Assembly (NCBI RefSeq): GCF_014207955.1
Contig: NZ_JACHLK010000016.1
Coordinates: forward strand, 91,501-155,500
Direction of reading: 5' to 3'
Source: Acidovorax soli
Lineage (GTDB): Bacteria; Pseudomonadota; Gammaproteobacteria; Burkholderiales; Burkholderiaceae_C
Length of the DNA: 64,000 nt
The position numbers and the translations under genes were made by a program. This document shows positions 41,855 through 51,976 of the stretch, in pieces (within the stretch, counting starts at the first letter, position 1; each line of letters opens with the position of its first letter). The notes under the pieces are model-generated. The model worked only from the letters and a program-made list of their open reading frames with translations. It did not search any database and was not told the DNA's origin.

Positions 41855-42703
41855 GTGTCTGACCGCCTCGCCGTTCTCCCCCAGTACCTGATGCCCAAGC
41901 AGGCCATGACCGCCCTGGCGGGCAAATTCGCCTCGGCCCAGCTCGGAGGGCTGACCACATCGGTGATCCGCGGCTTCGTGGCCCGCTACAAGGTGAACAT
42001 GGCGGAGGCGGCCAATCCGGACATCGCTGCCTATGCCTCGTTCAACGACTTCTTCACCCGGGCCCTGAAGCCCGATGCCCGGCCGCTGGCGCAGGCCGAC
42101 CTCATCTGCCCGGTGGACGGCGCGATCAGCCAGTTCGGCCCGATCGAGAAGGACCAGATCTTCCAGGCCAAGGGCCACTCCTACTCGACCACGGCCCTGG
42201 TGGGCGGCGATTCGACGCTGGCCGCGCGCTTCGAGGACGGCTACTTCGCCACGCTGTACCTGAGCCCGCGCGACTACCACCGCATCCACATGCCCTGCGC
42301 GGGCCAGCTCACGCGCATGGTGCATGTGCCGGGCGACCTGTTCTCGGTCAACCCGACCACGGCGCGCGGCGTGCCCGGCCTGTTCGCGCGCAACGAGCGC
42401 GTGGTGTGCTTCTTCGATTCGGCCCACGGCCCCTTCGTGCTGGTGCTGGTGGGCGCCACCATCGTGGGCAGCATGGCCACCGTGTGGCACGGCCAAGTGA
42501 ACCCGCCGCGCACCGGCGTGCTGCGCCACTGGGACTACGCGCCCGGCCAGGTGTCGCTGCAGCAGGGCGAGGAGATGGGCCGCTTCCTGCTCGGCTCCAC
42601 CGTGGTGATGCTGTTCCCCAAGGGCCCCTTCCGGTTCAACACCGAATGGGCGCCTGCCCGCCCGGTGCGCCTGGGCGAGGCCATGGCGCAGTACCAGGCC
42701 TGA
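41855..42703 (+). CDS. psd: Phosphatidylserine decarboxylase
   Basis: 282 residues from a GTG at 41855, which has AGGATC about 8 nt upstream; an in-frame ATG at 41807 would add 16 residues. The proenzyme self-cleaves at the LGST motif (Gly247-Ser248), turning Ser248 into the pyruvoyl cofactor and leaving a ~35-residue alpha chain. Other marks are ICPVDGAISQFGPI and the catalytic YLSPRDYHRIHMPCAG. The membrane-bound enzyme makes phosphatidylethanolamine from phosphatidylserine. Confidence 0.95.
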   Translation: MSDRLAVLPQYLMPKQAMTALAGKFASAQLGGLTTSVIRGFVARYKVNMAEAANPDIAAYASFNDFFTRALKPDARPLAQADLICPVDGAISQFGPIEKDQIFQAKGHSYSTTALVGGDSTLAARFEDGYFATLYLSPRDYHRIHMPCAGQLTRMVHVPGDLFSVNPTTARGVPGLFARNERVVCFFDSAHGPFVLVLVGATIVGSMATVWHGQVNPPRTGVLRHWDYAPGQVSLQQGEEMGRFLLGSTVVMLFPKGPFRFNTEWAPARPVRLGEAMAQYQA

Positions 42704-42711
42704 TAGCCCAC

Positions 42712-43530
42712 TCAGCGCCGGGCGTTTGCGCCAGCGAAAGCCAGCACCGCCTCCAGCATGCGCTTGAGGTGCGGCTGCACGCCCGCGGCCACCTCGGGCA
42801 GATAGTCGAACGGCAACGCCTCCTGCATGTAGCTGCACTGCGTCATCTCCAGCTGCACGGCATGCACGTTCTGCGCAGGCTGGCCGTAGTGGCGCGTGAT
42901 GTGCCCGCCCTTGAAACGGCCGTTGAGCACAGCGGTGTAGCCCGGCGCATCCTTGGCAATCGCCAGCAGCTGCTGCGCAAGCGCAGGATCGCAGCTCTCG
43001 CCGTTGGCCGTGCCCAGGTTCAGGTCGGGCAGCTTGCCTTCGAAGAAACGCGGCAGCACCGAGCGGATGGAGTGCGCATCCCAGAGCACGGCCACACCAT
43101 GCGCAGCGCGGATGCGGTCGAGCTCCGTGCGCAGTTGCGCGTGGTACGGCGCCCACACGGCATCACGGCGCGCCGCGACCTCGGCATCGTCGGGCACGTC
43201 GCCGCGGGCGTAGATGGGCGTGTCGTCGAAGGTGTCCACCGGGCACAGGCCGGTCACGCTCTGCCCGGGGTAGAGGCTGGCGCCGTCAGGCGGGCGGTTC
43301 AGGTCCACCACATAGCGCGAATGCGTGGCCGCGAGGATGGAGGCGCCCATGCCCTTGGCAAAGTCGTACAGGCGCTCCAGGTGCCAGTCGGTATCGGGCA
43401 CCTGGCGGCATTCGTCGGTGAAGCGCGCGGCGATGGCCGGCGGCACGTAGGTGCCCACATGCGGCATGGAGATCAGCAGCGGCGCAGTGCCCTGGTGGAA
43501 GGTGAAGGCGGGTTGGGTGGTAACAGTCAT
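42712..43530 (-). CDS. hutG: N-formylglutamate deformylase (amidohydrolase)
   Basis: 272 residues from the ATG at 43530. The N-formylglutamate amidohydrolase family is recognised by LLISMPHVGTYVPPAIAARF, TDWHLERLYDFAKGMGASIL, YVVDLNRPPDGASLYPGQ, VAVLWDAHSIRSVLPRFFEG and FKGGHITRHYGQP. It hydrolyses N-formyl-L-glutamate to glutamate and formate, the last step of the five-step histidine route. It works directly after HutF, whose gene ends 35 bp upstream. It is the last gene of the hut operon and converges on psd. Confidence 0.95.
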   Translation of the reverse strand: MTVTTQPAFTFHQGTAPLLISMPHVGTYVPPAIAARFTDECRQVPDTDWHLERLYDFAKGMGASILAATHSRYVVDLNRPPDGASLYPGQSVTGLCPVDTFDDTPIYARGDVPDDAEVAARRDAVWAPYHAQLRTELDRIRAAHGVAVLWDAHSIRSVLPRFFEGKLPDLNLGTANGESCDPALAQQLLAIAKDAPGYTAVLNGRFKGGHITRHYGQPAQNVHAVQLEMTQCSYMQEALPFDYLPEVAAGVQPHLKRMLEAVLAFAGANARR

Positions 43531-43564
43531 GGAGAGTCTCGAAGGGACGCTTGTCAACGTATGC

Positions 43565-44950
43565 TCATTGTGGCGCGATGGTTGCCGCACGGGCCTGCAC
43601 AAAGGCAGCGGCCGCACTCTCATGCAGGGCATGGCGGCCAGCGGCAACGCGCTGCACGCCGCCCACCCACAGGTCCCGCAGCGCACTGGTGCGGTGGCTG
43701 CCGAACACATGGGCCGACAGCAGCGACTCCACCGGCAGCCCGGCCAGGGCGATGTGCGCCGCATCCAGCACCGCAAAGTCTGCCTGCTGGCCCACGGCCA
43801 GGCCGCCAATGGGCCGGCCCGCAGCCTGCGCCCCGCCCTGCACAGAGGCAAGCCACAGGGCCGTGCCCACCTGGGGCTGTGCCGCGCTGGCCAGCACATT
43901 GCGCTGGCGCAGCGACAGGCGCTGGCTGTACTCCAGCGCCAGCAGTTCCTCGGCAGCATTCACGCAGGCATGGCTGTCCGAGCCCACGCCCCAGGCGCCG
44001 CCATGGCTTTGCCAGCGCGGCATGTCGAAGATGCCGTCGCCCAGATTGGCCTCGGTGGTGGGGCAGATGCCGGCCACGGCGCCCCTGCGCGCGGCATCGG
44101 CATACTCCTGCGGCGTCATGTGCGTGGCATGCACCAGGCACCAGCGTGCATCCACGGGGGCATTCTCCAGGAGCCACTGCACGGGGCGTTGGCCGCTCCA
44201 GGCCACGCAGTCGTCCACCTCCTGGGTCTGCTCGGCGATATGGATATGGATGGGCGCGCGCGCATCGATGGCGGTGAGCCCCTGCACGGCGGCAGCCAGG
44301 CTGTCGGGCGGCACGGCGCGCAGCGAATGCGGTGCCAGCCCCAGGCCCGCGCACTGGGCCCGGGCCAGCGGTGCCAGGCGCTCCAGCAGGGCCAGCATGT
44401 TGTCGGTGCTGCGGATGAAGCGCGCCTGGTCGGCACGCGGGGGCTTGGCGCCAAAACCGCTGGTCTGGTAGAGCACGGGCAGCAAGGTGATGCCAATGCC
44501 CGCATTGCGCGCCGCGCGCAGCAGCGCCAGCGACAGCGTGGCATCATCGGCATAGGGCCGGCCATCGCGGTCGTGATGCACGTAGTGGAATTCGCAGACC
44601 GAGGTGTAGCCCGCCTCCAACATCTCCACATAGAGCCAGGTGGCGATGGCTTCGAGCGACTCGGGCGTGATCTGCGCCGCAAAGCGGTACATCAGGTTGC
44701 GCCAGCTCCAGAAACTGTCCTGGCTTTCGCCACGGTACTCGGTGAGGCCCGCAAAGGCGCGCTGGAAGGCATGCGAATGCAGATTGGGCATGCCCGGGAT
44801 CACGGGGCCTGCGGCGCGGGGCGCGCTGCCGGCCACAGCGCCCGCTGCCACGGACTGCAGCCGGCCCGCAGCGTCCCACTGCAGCAGCACATCGCGCGCC
44901 CAGCCACCGGGCAGCAGGGCGTTTTCGGCAAACAGCATGGTGGTGCTCAT
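43565..44950 (-). CDS. hutF: Formimidoylglutamate deiminase
   Basis: 461 residues, amidohydrolase superfamily. Metal site IPGMPNLHSHAFQRAFAGLT, then the HutF-typical QDSFWSWRNLMYRF, HIHIAEQTQEVDDCVAWSGQ (metal His pair) and VGSDSHACVNAAEELLALEY with the catalytic Asp. It removes the imino group of N-formimino-L-glutamate, giving N-formylglutamate and ammonia. Together with HutG this defines the five-step histidine pathway of pseudomonads and many Burkholderiales. The start overlaps the stop of the aminotransferase gene by 4 bp. Confidence 0.95.
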   Translation of the reverse strand: MSTTMLFAENALLPGGWARDVLLQWDAAGRLQSVAAGAVAGSAPRAAGPVIPGMPNLHSHAFQRAFAGLTEYRGESQDSFWSWRNLMYRFAAQITPESLEAIATWLYVEMLEAGYTSVCEFHYVHHDRDGRPYADDATLSLALLRAARNAGIGITLLPVLYQTSGFGAKPPRADQARFIRSTDNMLALLERLAPLARAQCAGLGLAPHSLRAVPPDSLAAAVQGLTAIDARAPIHIHIAEQTQEVDDCVAWSGQRPVQWLLENAPVDARWCLVHATHMTPQEYADAARRGAVAGICPTTEANLGDGIFDMPRWQSHGGAWGVGSDSHACVNAAEELLALEYSQRLSLRQRNVLASAAQPQVGTALWLASVQGGAQAAGRPIGGLAVGQQADFAVLDAAHIALAGLPVESLLSAHVFGSHRTSALRDLWVGGVQRVAAGRHALHESAAAAFVQARAATIAPQ

Positions 44951-46083
44951 GCGGCCACCTCCAGGATCACGGCCAACGCGTCGGCGAAGCGTGTGTTCTC
45001 CGCCTCGGTGCCGATGGAGACGCGGATGAAGCTCTCGAAGCCCGGCTCCTTCCAGGGCTTGGTGATGAGGCCTTGGGCCAGCAGCGCCTCGTTCACCGGA
45101 CCGTTGGGCCGGCCGATGTCCAGGAACAGGAAGTTGGTGGCCGAGGGCGCGATGCGCACGCCCCGCAGGGCCTGCAGGCGCTGCACCAGCACGCCGCGCA
45201 GGCGCACCGTCTCGGCAACCCCTTGGCGCATGAAGGCCTCGTCGCCCCAGGCGGCCAGGGCCGCAGCCTGGGCCGCATGGTTCACGTTGAAGGGTGTGCG
45301 CACGCGGTCGAGCAGTTGCACCAGCGCCGCATCGCTGGCCAGGCCATAGCCCACGCGCAGGCCCGCCAAGCCCCAGGCCTTGGAGAAGGTGCGCAGCACG
45401 ATCCAGGGCATGGCGCGGCCCTGCAGCAGGGCCAGCACGTCGGGGTAGCCGTCGGCGTGGCAGGCATATTCATAGTAGGCCTCGTCCACCACCAGCAGCG
45501 TGTGCGCGGGCGCGGCAGCCAGCAGGCGCTCGAACTCCTGCGCCGTGAACATGCAGCCGACGGGGTTGGAGGGGTTGGCCAGCATCGCGATCTTGGGGCC
45601 GCGCGCCAGCGCCTCGCACCAGGCGTCCACGTCGAAGCCCAGCCCGGGCGTGAGCGCCAGCAGCTCGACCTGCGCACCCATCATGCGCGGGTAGATCTCG
45701 TGCAGGCCGAAGGCCGGGCGCTGCGTGAGCACGCGGTCGCCCTGCGAGAGAAAGGCCTGGCACAGCATCTGCAAGATGTCTTCAGAGCCATTGCCCACGG
45801 CGATGCACTCCGGCGCCACGCCGGTGCGTTCGCCGATGGCGGCGCGCAGCGCAGTGCAGTTCGCGTCGGGGTAGGTGCCCACGCGCGCCGCCAGGTCCAC
45901 CAGGGCGCGGGCCACGGCGGGGCTGGCGCCATAGGGGTTCTCGTTGCTGGCCAGGCGCGCGATCTCGGTCACGCCGTAGCGCTGGCGCACGGCCTCGGAC
46001 GAGAGGCCTGCGTTGTAGGCGGGCAGCGGCGCCACTTCGGGGCGGGCCAGGGCCAGGGTGGCGGAAACAACAGCAGCGTTCAT
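44947..46083 (-). CDS. Histidinol-phosphate aminotransferase-like enzyme (HisC paralogue) in the hut operon
   Basis: 378 residues from the ATG at 46083; the longer frame is a shadow. Fold type I aminotransferase: IARLASNENPYGASPAVARA, VGNGSEDILQMLCQAF, ANPSNPVGCMF, VVDEAYYEYA, and the PLP lysine Lys235 in TFSKAWGLAGLRVGYGLAS. HisC normally makes histidinol phosphate in biosynthesis, but no his-biosynthesis gene is near. Its place between hutF and an FAD-linked oxidase, overlapping both, suggests it interconverts histidine and imidazole-pyruvate. Alternatively it is a HisC2 aromatic aminotransferase. The role is inference; the family is firm. Confidence 0.9.
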   Translation of the reverse strand: MNAAVVSATLALARPEVAPLPAYNAGLSSEAVRQRYGVTEIARLASNENPYGASPAVARALVDLAARVGTYPDANCTALRAAIGERTGVAPECIAVGNGSEDILQMLCQAFLSQGDRVLTQRPAFGLHEIYPRMMGAQVELLALTPGLGFDVDAWCEALARGPKIAMLANPSNPVGCMFTAQEFERLLAAAPAHTLLVVDEAYYEYACHADGYPDVLALLQGRAMPWIVLRTFSKAWGLAGLRVGYGLASDAALVQLLDRVRTPFNVNHAAQAAALAAWGDEAFMRQGVAETVRLRGVLVQRLQALRGVRIAPSATNFLFLDIGRPNGPVNEALLAQGLITKPWKEPGFESFIRVSIGTEAENTRFADALAVILEVAA

Positions 46084-47471
46084 AGGTCGAATACCTTGCC
46101 GGGGTTCATGAGGTGGAGGGGATCGAGCGCCTGTTTGATGGCGCGCATGGCGGCCAGCTCGGCCGGGGTGCGGCTGGCGCCCAGGTAGGGCTTCTTGTGC
46201 AGGCCGATGCCATGCTCGGCCGAGACGCTGCCGCCAAAGGCTGCCACCTGGGCATACACCAATTCCTCGACCGCGCCCTCCTCCCCGTTCACGGTGGAGG
46301 CATCGGTGGACAGGTGCAGGTTGCCGTCGCCGATGTGCCCGAAGAACACCGACAGGTGCCCGGGCCAGCGTGCGGAGAGCGCGGCGCGGCATTCCTGCGC
46401 AAACCGGCCGATGTCGGCCTGCGGCAGGCTCACATCGAAGTTGATGGGCGGGTGCATGTTGGCGGGCAGCTCGGCCGTGGCCTCGCGGATCTTCCACAGC
46501 GCGCGGGCCTGGGCCTCGGACTGGGCAATGGCGGCATCCACGGCTTCGCCGGCTTCCATGGCTTCGCCCAAAACCTCTTCCAACGCGTCGCGCAGGCCGG
46601 CTTCGTCCTGCCCGCCCACGTCGATGAGCGCAGCAAACGGGTGCGGCGCCTCGAAGGGTTCGCGCAGCGTCTGCCAGCGCAGCGAGGCCTCGATGAAATC
46701 GCGCCACATGAGTTCGAAGGCCGACAGTGCGCCCGGAAAGCGCCCCTGCAGCCGGGCCAGCAGCGCCAGCGCCGCATCGAAATCAGGCAGCGCCACCAGG
46801 GCCGTGGCCTTGGCACGCGGCAGCGGCCGCAGGCGCAGCAGCGCGCGCGTGACCACGCCCAACGTGCCCTCGGCGCCGATGAAGCACTGCTTGAGGTCGT
46901 AGCCCGTGTTGTTCTTGAGCATGGGCCGCAGCATGGGCAACACCGTGCCGTCGGCCAGCACCACCTCCAGGCCCAGCACCTGCTCGCGCACCATGCCGTA
47001 CTGCAGCACACCATTGCCACCCGCATTGGTGGAGACGGCGCCGCCCACCTGGGCCGAGCCGCGCGCGCCAAAATCCACGCCGAACTGCAGGCCCACGGCG
47101 AGCGCGGCCTCCTGCACCGCCTGCACGGTGGCGCCGGCCTGCACCGTGAGCGTGGCCGAGCGCGCATCCACCGCCTCGATGGCGTTCATGCGCTCCAGCG
47201 ACAGCGCCACGCCGCCCGCGCAGGGCACGGCCGCACCGGCCAGGCCCGTGAGGCCGCCCTGCGGCACCACGGGCACGCGGTGGGCATGGCACAGGAGCAG
47301 CAGGGCCGAGACCTCTTCGGTGCTGCGCGGGCGCACCAGCGCCAGCGGGGGCACGGGGGCCGTGCCGCTCCAATCGGTATGGTGGCGCGGGGGCACGGCA
47401 TCGCCCACCTGCACGCGGTCGGCACCGAGCGCTTCGACCAGCGCCGCGAGGAATTCGCTGTACGTGGCCAT
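46080..47471 (-). CDS. FAD-linked 2-hydroxyacid oxidase/dehydrogenase (GlcD/D-LDH type) in the hut operon
   Basis: 463 residues. FAD_binding_4 domain with VVPQGGLTGLAGAAVPCAGG and the VGGAVSTNAGGNGVLQYGMV flavin loop. The C-terminal FAD-oxidase_C domain contains FFGHIGDGNLHLS and VSAEHGIGLHKKPYLGASRT, which supply substrate and metal histidines. Relatives oxidise glycolate, D-lactate, D-2-hydroxyglutarate and similar 2-hydroxyacids to 2-oxoacids. Within the hut operon a plausible substrate is imidazole-lactate, giving imidazole-pyruvate for the coupled aminotransferase; this is inference. It starts 4 bp after the hutI stop. Confidence 0.92.
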   Translation of the reverse strand: MATYSEFLAALVEALGADRVQVGDAVPPRHHTDWSGTAPVPPLALVRPRSTEEVSALLLLCHAHRVPVVPQGGLTGLAGAAVPCAGGVALSLERMNAIEAVDARSATLTVQAGATVQAVQEAALAVGLQFGVDFGARGSAQVGGAVSTNAGGNGVLQYGMVREQVLGLEVVLADGTVLPMLRPMLKNNTGYDLKQCFIGAEGTLGVVTRALLRLRPLPRAKATALVALPDFDAALALLARLQGRFPGALSAFELMWRDFIEASLRWQTLREPFEAPHPFAALIDVGGQDEAGLRDALEEVLGEAMEAGEAVDAAIAQSEAQARALWKIREATAELPANMHPPINFDVSLPQADIGRFAQECRAALSARWPGHLSVFFGHIGDGNLHLSTDASTVNGEEGAVEELVYAQVAAFGGSVSAEHGIGLHKKPYLGASRTPAELAAMRAIKQALDPLHLMNPGKVFDL

Positions 47472-47475
47472 GGGG

Positions 47476-48738
47476 TCAGCCCTGCTTCACGATGCGCCCC
47501 TGGCGCACGATGGTGTGCGCGGGCTTGTGGCCAAACCAGTACGCCAGCTCCGCCGCTTCGGCGAACGGCCAGAGCACGAAGTTGGCCGGCCGGCCCGATG
47601 CAATGAGGCCGTGCGTGTCCTGCAGGCCCAGCGCGCGCGCCGCATGCGTGGTGATGCCGGCCAGCGCCTCGGGCACCGTCAGGCGGAACAGGGTGCAGGC
47701 CATGTTGGCCATGAGCAGCAGGCTCAGCGCGGGCGAGGTGCCGGGGTTGTGGTCGGTGGACACGGCCATGGGCACGCCGGCCTCGCGCAGCGCGGCAATC
47801 GGCGGCAGGTGCGTATCGCGCAGCGTGTAGTAGGCGCCGGGCAGCAGCACGGCCACGGTGCCGGCCTGCTTCATGGCGTCGATGCCGGCCTGCGACAGGT
47901 GCTCGATATGGTCGCAAGAGAGCGCGCCATAGCGTGCGGCCAGTGCTGAGCCCCCCATGTCCGACAGCTGCTCGGCATGCAGCTTGACGGGAATGCCCAG
48001 CCGCTGTGCGGCCTGGAACACCTGCTCCGTCTCGGCCAGCGTGAAGGCGATGCGTTCGCAAAACACATCCACCGCATCCACCAGGCCCTCGACCGCCAAA
48101 GCGGGCAGCATCTCATTGCAGACCAGGTCGGTGTAATCCTGGCTGCGGCCCGCATACTCGGGCGGCAGCGCATGCGCGCCCAGGAAGGTGGTGCGCACGG
48201 TCACGCCCAGGGCTTCGCCCAGGCGGCGCGCCACGCGCAGTTGCTTGCGTTCATGCTCCAGCGCCAGGCCGTAGCCCGACTTGATCTCGATGGCGCACAC
48301 GCCCTCGTCCAGCAGCGCCTGCAGGCGCGGCAGGGCCAGGGCGAAAAGCCCGTCCTCGCTGGCCTCGCGCGTGGCACGCACCGACGAGACGATGCCGCCC
48401 CCGGCCCGGGCCACCTCTTCGTAGGTGGCGCCCGCCAGGCGCATGGCGAATTCATTGGCACGCTGGCCACCATAGACCAGGTGCGTATGGCAATCCACCA
48501 GGCCGGGCGTGGCCAGGGCACCCTGTGCACCATGGCGCGGCAAGGCATTCCAGGCCGCTGGCCAGGCCCCTTCCGGCCCCACCCATTGCACAGAGCCGCC
48601 CTGCACCACCACGCAGGTGGTCGCGCCTTCGGGCACGGGTACATCGGGCACACACAGGCCAGGGGCCGGGCGCAGGCCGATCCAGATGCCGTCGGCAGAG
48701 GGATGACTTTGAGGGGCGGGGATGGTGGTGGTTGTCAT
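47476..48738 (-). CDS. hutI: Imidazolonepropionase
   Basis: 420 residues from the ATG at 48738; an in-frame TTG at 48744 is less likely. Amidohydrolase features: LVDCHTHLVYGGQRANEFAM with the metal His pair, YEEVARAGGGIVSSVRATRE, AIEIKSGYGLALEHERKQLR, VKLHAEQLSDMGGSALAARY and STDHNPGTSPALSLLLMANM. It opens imidazolone-5-propionate to N-formimino-L-glutamate, the third step of histidine breakdown, in the cytosol. It sits 12 bp after hutD and before the oxidase gene. Confidence 0.96.
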   Translation of the reverse strand: MTTTTIPAPQSHPSADGIWIGLRPAPGLCVPDVPVPEGATTCVVVQGGSVQWVGPEGAWPAAWNALPRHGAQGALATPGLVDCHTHLVYGGQRANEFAMRLAGATYEEVARAGGGIVSSVRATREASEDGLFALALPRLQALLDEGVCAIEIKSGYGLALEHERKQLRVARRLGEALGVTVRTTFLGAHALPPEYAGRSQDYTDLVCNEMLPALAVEGLVDAVDVFCERIAFTLAETEQVFQAAQRLGIPVKLHAEQLSDMGGSALAARYGALSCDHIEHLSQAGIDAMKQAGTVAVLLPGAYYTLRDTHLPPIAALREAGVPMAVSTDHNPGTSPALSLLLMANMACTLFRLTVPEALAGITTHAARALGLQDTHGLIASGRPANFVLWPFAEAAELAYWFGHKPAHTIVRQGRIVKQG

Positions 48739-48750
48739 GGGCAAACGGGG

Positions 48751-49347
48751 TCAGTCAGAAGGTTCCATGTCCAGGTCGATCCAGGCGACAGCGGGATCGG
48801 GCTGACCTTGCGCAGCGGAGTCGAGGGGTTCGAGCGTATTTTCCGACGCGCCCTCCTCGCTCCACCACAGGCCCTGACCCGGCTCCAGCACTTCCTCACC
48901 GCAGCGCCAGCGCCCGCGCAGCACCATGCACAGGCCGGCACGCGCACGGCCAGCCACACGCGCATGGCCGGTCACCTGCAGGCCGCCGTGCCAGCGGCCC
49001 CGGCGCACCATGAGGTTGAAGTCGGTCGAGGTGCCGCCCAGCATGGCGCAATCCACCCGCACGTCGCCCCTGAAGGCCAGCGGCCGCCAGGGCTGGTCCA
49101 GATCGTGGTCAAGCTGCCCATCGTCCGAGCGCAGGTGCACGCCATCGCCGTCGAGCAGCATGATCTGCCGGTCCACACCCGGAAAGGCCGAGAACGGGCC
49201 CGGCGCGGCAATCGTGGCCACGCTCACGCGCCACTCGAAGCCATCCATGCCCGCTCCCTGCGGCCAGCAGGCCAGCTCGCGCGTGCTGCCACCGCCATTC
49301 TTCCAGGGCACGCTGGGGGTGGAAGCCAGGTCAAAGAATTGCACCAT
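48751..49347 (-). CDS. hutD: HutD/Ves family cupin
   Basis: 198 residues from the ATG at 49347 (MVQFFDLASTPSVPWKNGGG). The PWKNGGGSTRELACWP motif is the signature of the HutD/Ves bicupin family. Further strands GFEWRVSVATIAAPGPFSAF and DRQIMLLDGDGVHL fit the fold. HutD is widespread in hut operons; in Pseudomonas it has been proposed to limit operon expression by binding N-formimino- or formylglutamate. Here it lies directly upstream of hutI. The frame extends to 49407, but those 20 residues lack family similarity. Confidence 0.92.
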   Translation of the reverse strand: MVQFFDLASTPSVPWKNGGGSTRELACWPQGAGMDGFEWRVSVATIAAPGPFSAFPGVDRQIMLLDGDGVHLRSDDGQLDHDLDQPWRPLAFRGDVRVDCAMLGGTSTDFNLMVRRGRWHGGLQVTGHARVAGRARAGLCMVLRGRWRCGEEVLEPGQGLWWSEEGASENTLEPLDSAAQGQPDPAVAWIDLDMEPSD

Positions 49348-49413
49348 GTTCAGTACCCCCTTGCCGGAACAGCCAGCACAGAAACCATCGCTGTCATCGA
49401 AAATCACCCTCAG

Positions 49414-50172
49414 TCAATGCAATACCAATTGGCGCGAAATGCGTGCCGCGGCCACCACGGCCATGCGGATCAGGGCCTCTTCCTGCCCGCTGGCACGCAC
49501 GATCGGTGCCATCAGCGTGATGGCGCCCACGGACTGGCGCGAGGCGCCGAACAGGGGCACGCTGCAGCCCCACACGCCCGCGTCCACCTCGCCGGCACTG
49601 GTGGCAAAGCCGGCCTTGCGGATGGCATCGGTCTCTTGCTGCGCGGCCTGGCGCTCGGGCGTGCCCGCACCCCACAACCCGTCAAGCACGGCGGAGCGCA
49701 CGCCTTCGGGCAGGTGGGCCAGCACGCACTTGGCCGAAGCGCCCGCGCGCAGGGGCACGCTGCGCCCCTTCTCGAACGAGCAGCGCAGCGAATGCTGGCT
49801 CTCCACCATGTCCAGGCAGATGGCCTGGTCGTTCACGGCCACGATCAGGCCCACGCTTTCCTGCGACTGCTGGGCCAGGTCCACCATGTCGGGCCGGGCC
49901 TGGCGCACCAGGTGCGAGGCCAGGTCGAACCCCAGCGCCAGCTGCAGGCTCAGCGGACCGGGCGCGTAGAAGCCGTCGCTTTCGAGCACGAAGCCCCAGC
50001 GCTTGAGGCGCGCGAGCTGGCGGTACAGCGTGCTGCGCGCCAGGCCCGTGCGCTCCATGAGCTCGGCCGCCGACAGGGCCTTGCCCTGCTGGGCCAGCAC
50101 GGCCAGCACCTGCAGCACCCGGTCGGCCGTGGGCACGGCCGCAGGGGTCGTCGGGGGTGCGCTCCGGGGCAT
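49414..50172 (-). CDS. IclR-family transcriptional regulator within the hut locus
   Basis: 252 residues. The N-terminal winged helix spans about 17-75: DRVLQVLAVLAQQGKALSAA, ELMERTGLARSTLYRQLARL and GFVLESDGFYAPGPLSLQLA. The IclR effector domain follows (SQESVGLIVAVNDQAICLDM, LRAGASAKCVLAHLPEG, VWGCSVPLFGASRQSVGAIT). It lies between hutU (19 bp upstream) and hutD (66 bp downstream), in the same direction. A second regulator besides HutC suggests sensing of a pathway intermediate for the second half of the operon. The target is unknown. Confidence 0.92.
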   Translation of the reverse strand: MPRSAPPTTPAAVPTADRVLQVLAVLAQQGKALSAAELMERTGLARSTLYRQLARLKRWGFVLESDGFYAPGPLSLQLALGFDLASHLVRQARPDMVDLAQQSQESVGLIVAVNDQAICLDMVESQHSLRCSFEKGRSVPLRAGASAKCVLAHLPEGVRSAVLDGLWGAGTPERQAAQQETDAIRKAGFATSAGEVDAGVWGCSVPLFGASRQSVGAITLMAPIVRASGQEEALIRMAVVAAARISRQLVLH

Positions 50173-50191
50173 CTCGCAGGCCTTCAGTCGA

Positions 50192-51925
<1,734 letters not shown>

Positions 51926-51976
51926 AGTGATCTCCTGGTCAATGGGTGCGAAGAAAACGGAGGGATAGGGACAAAC

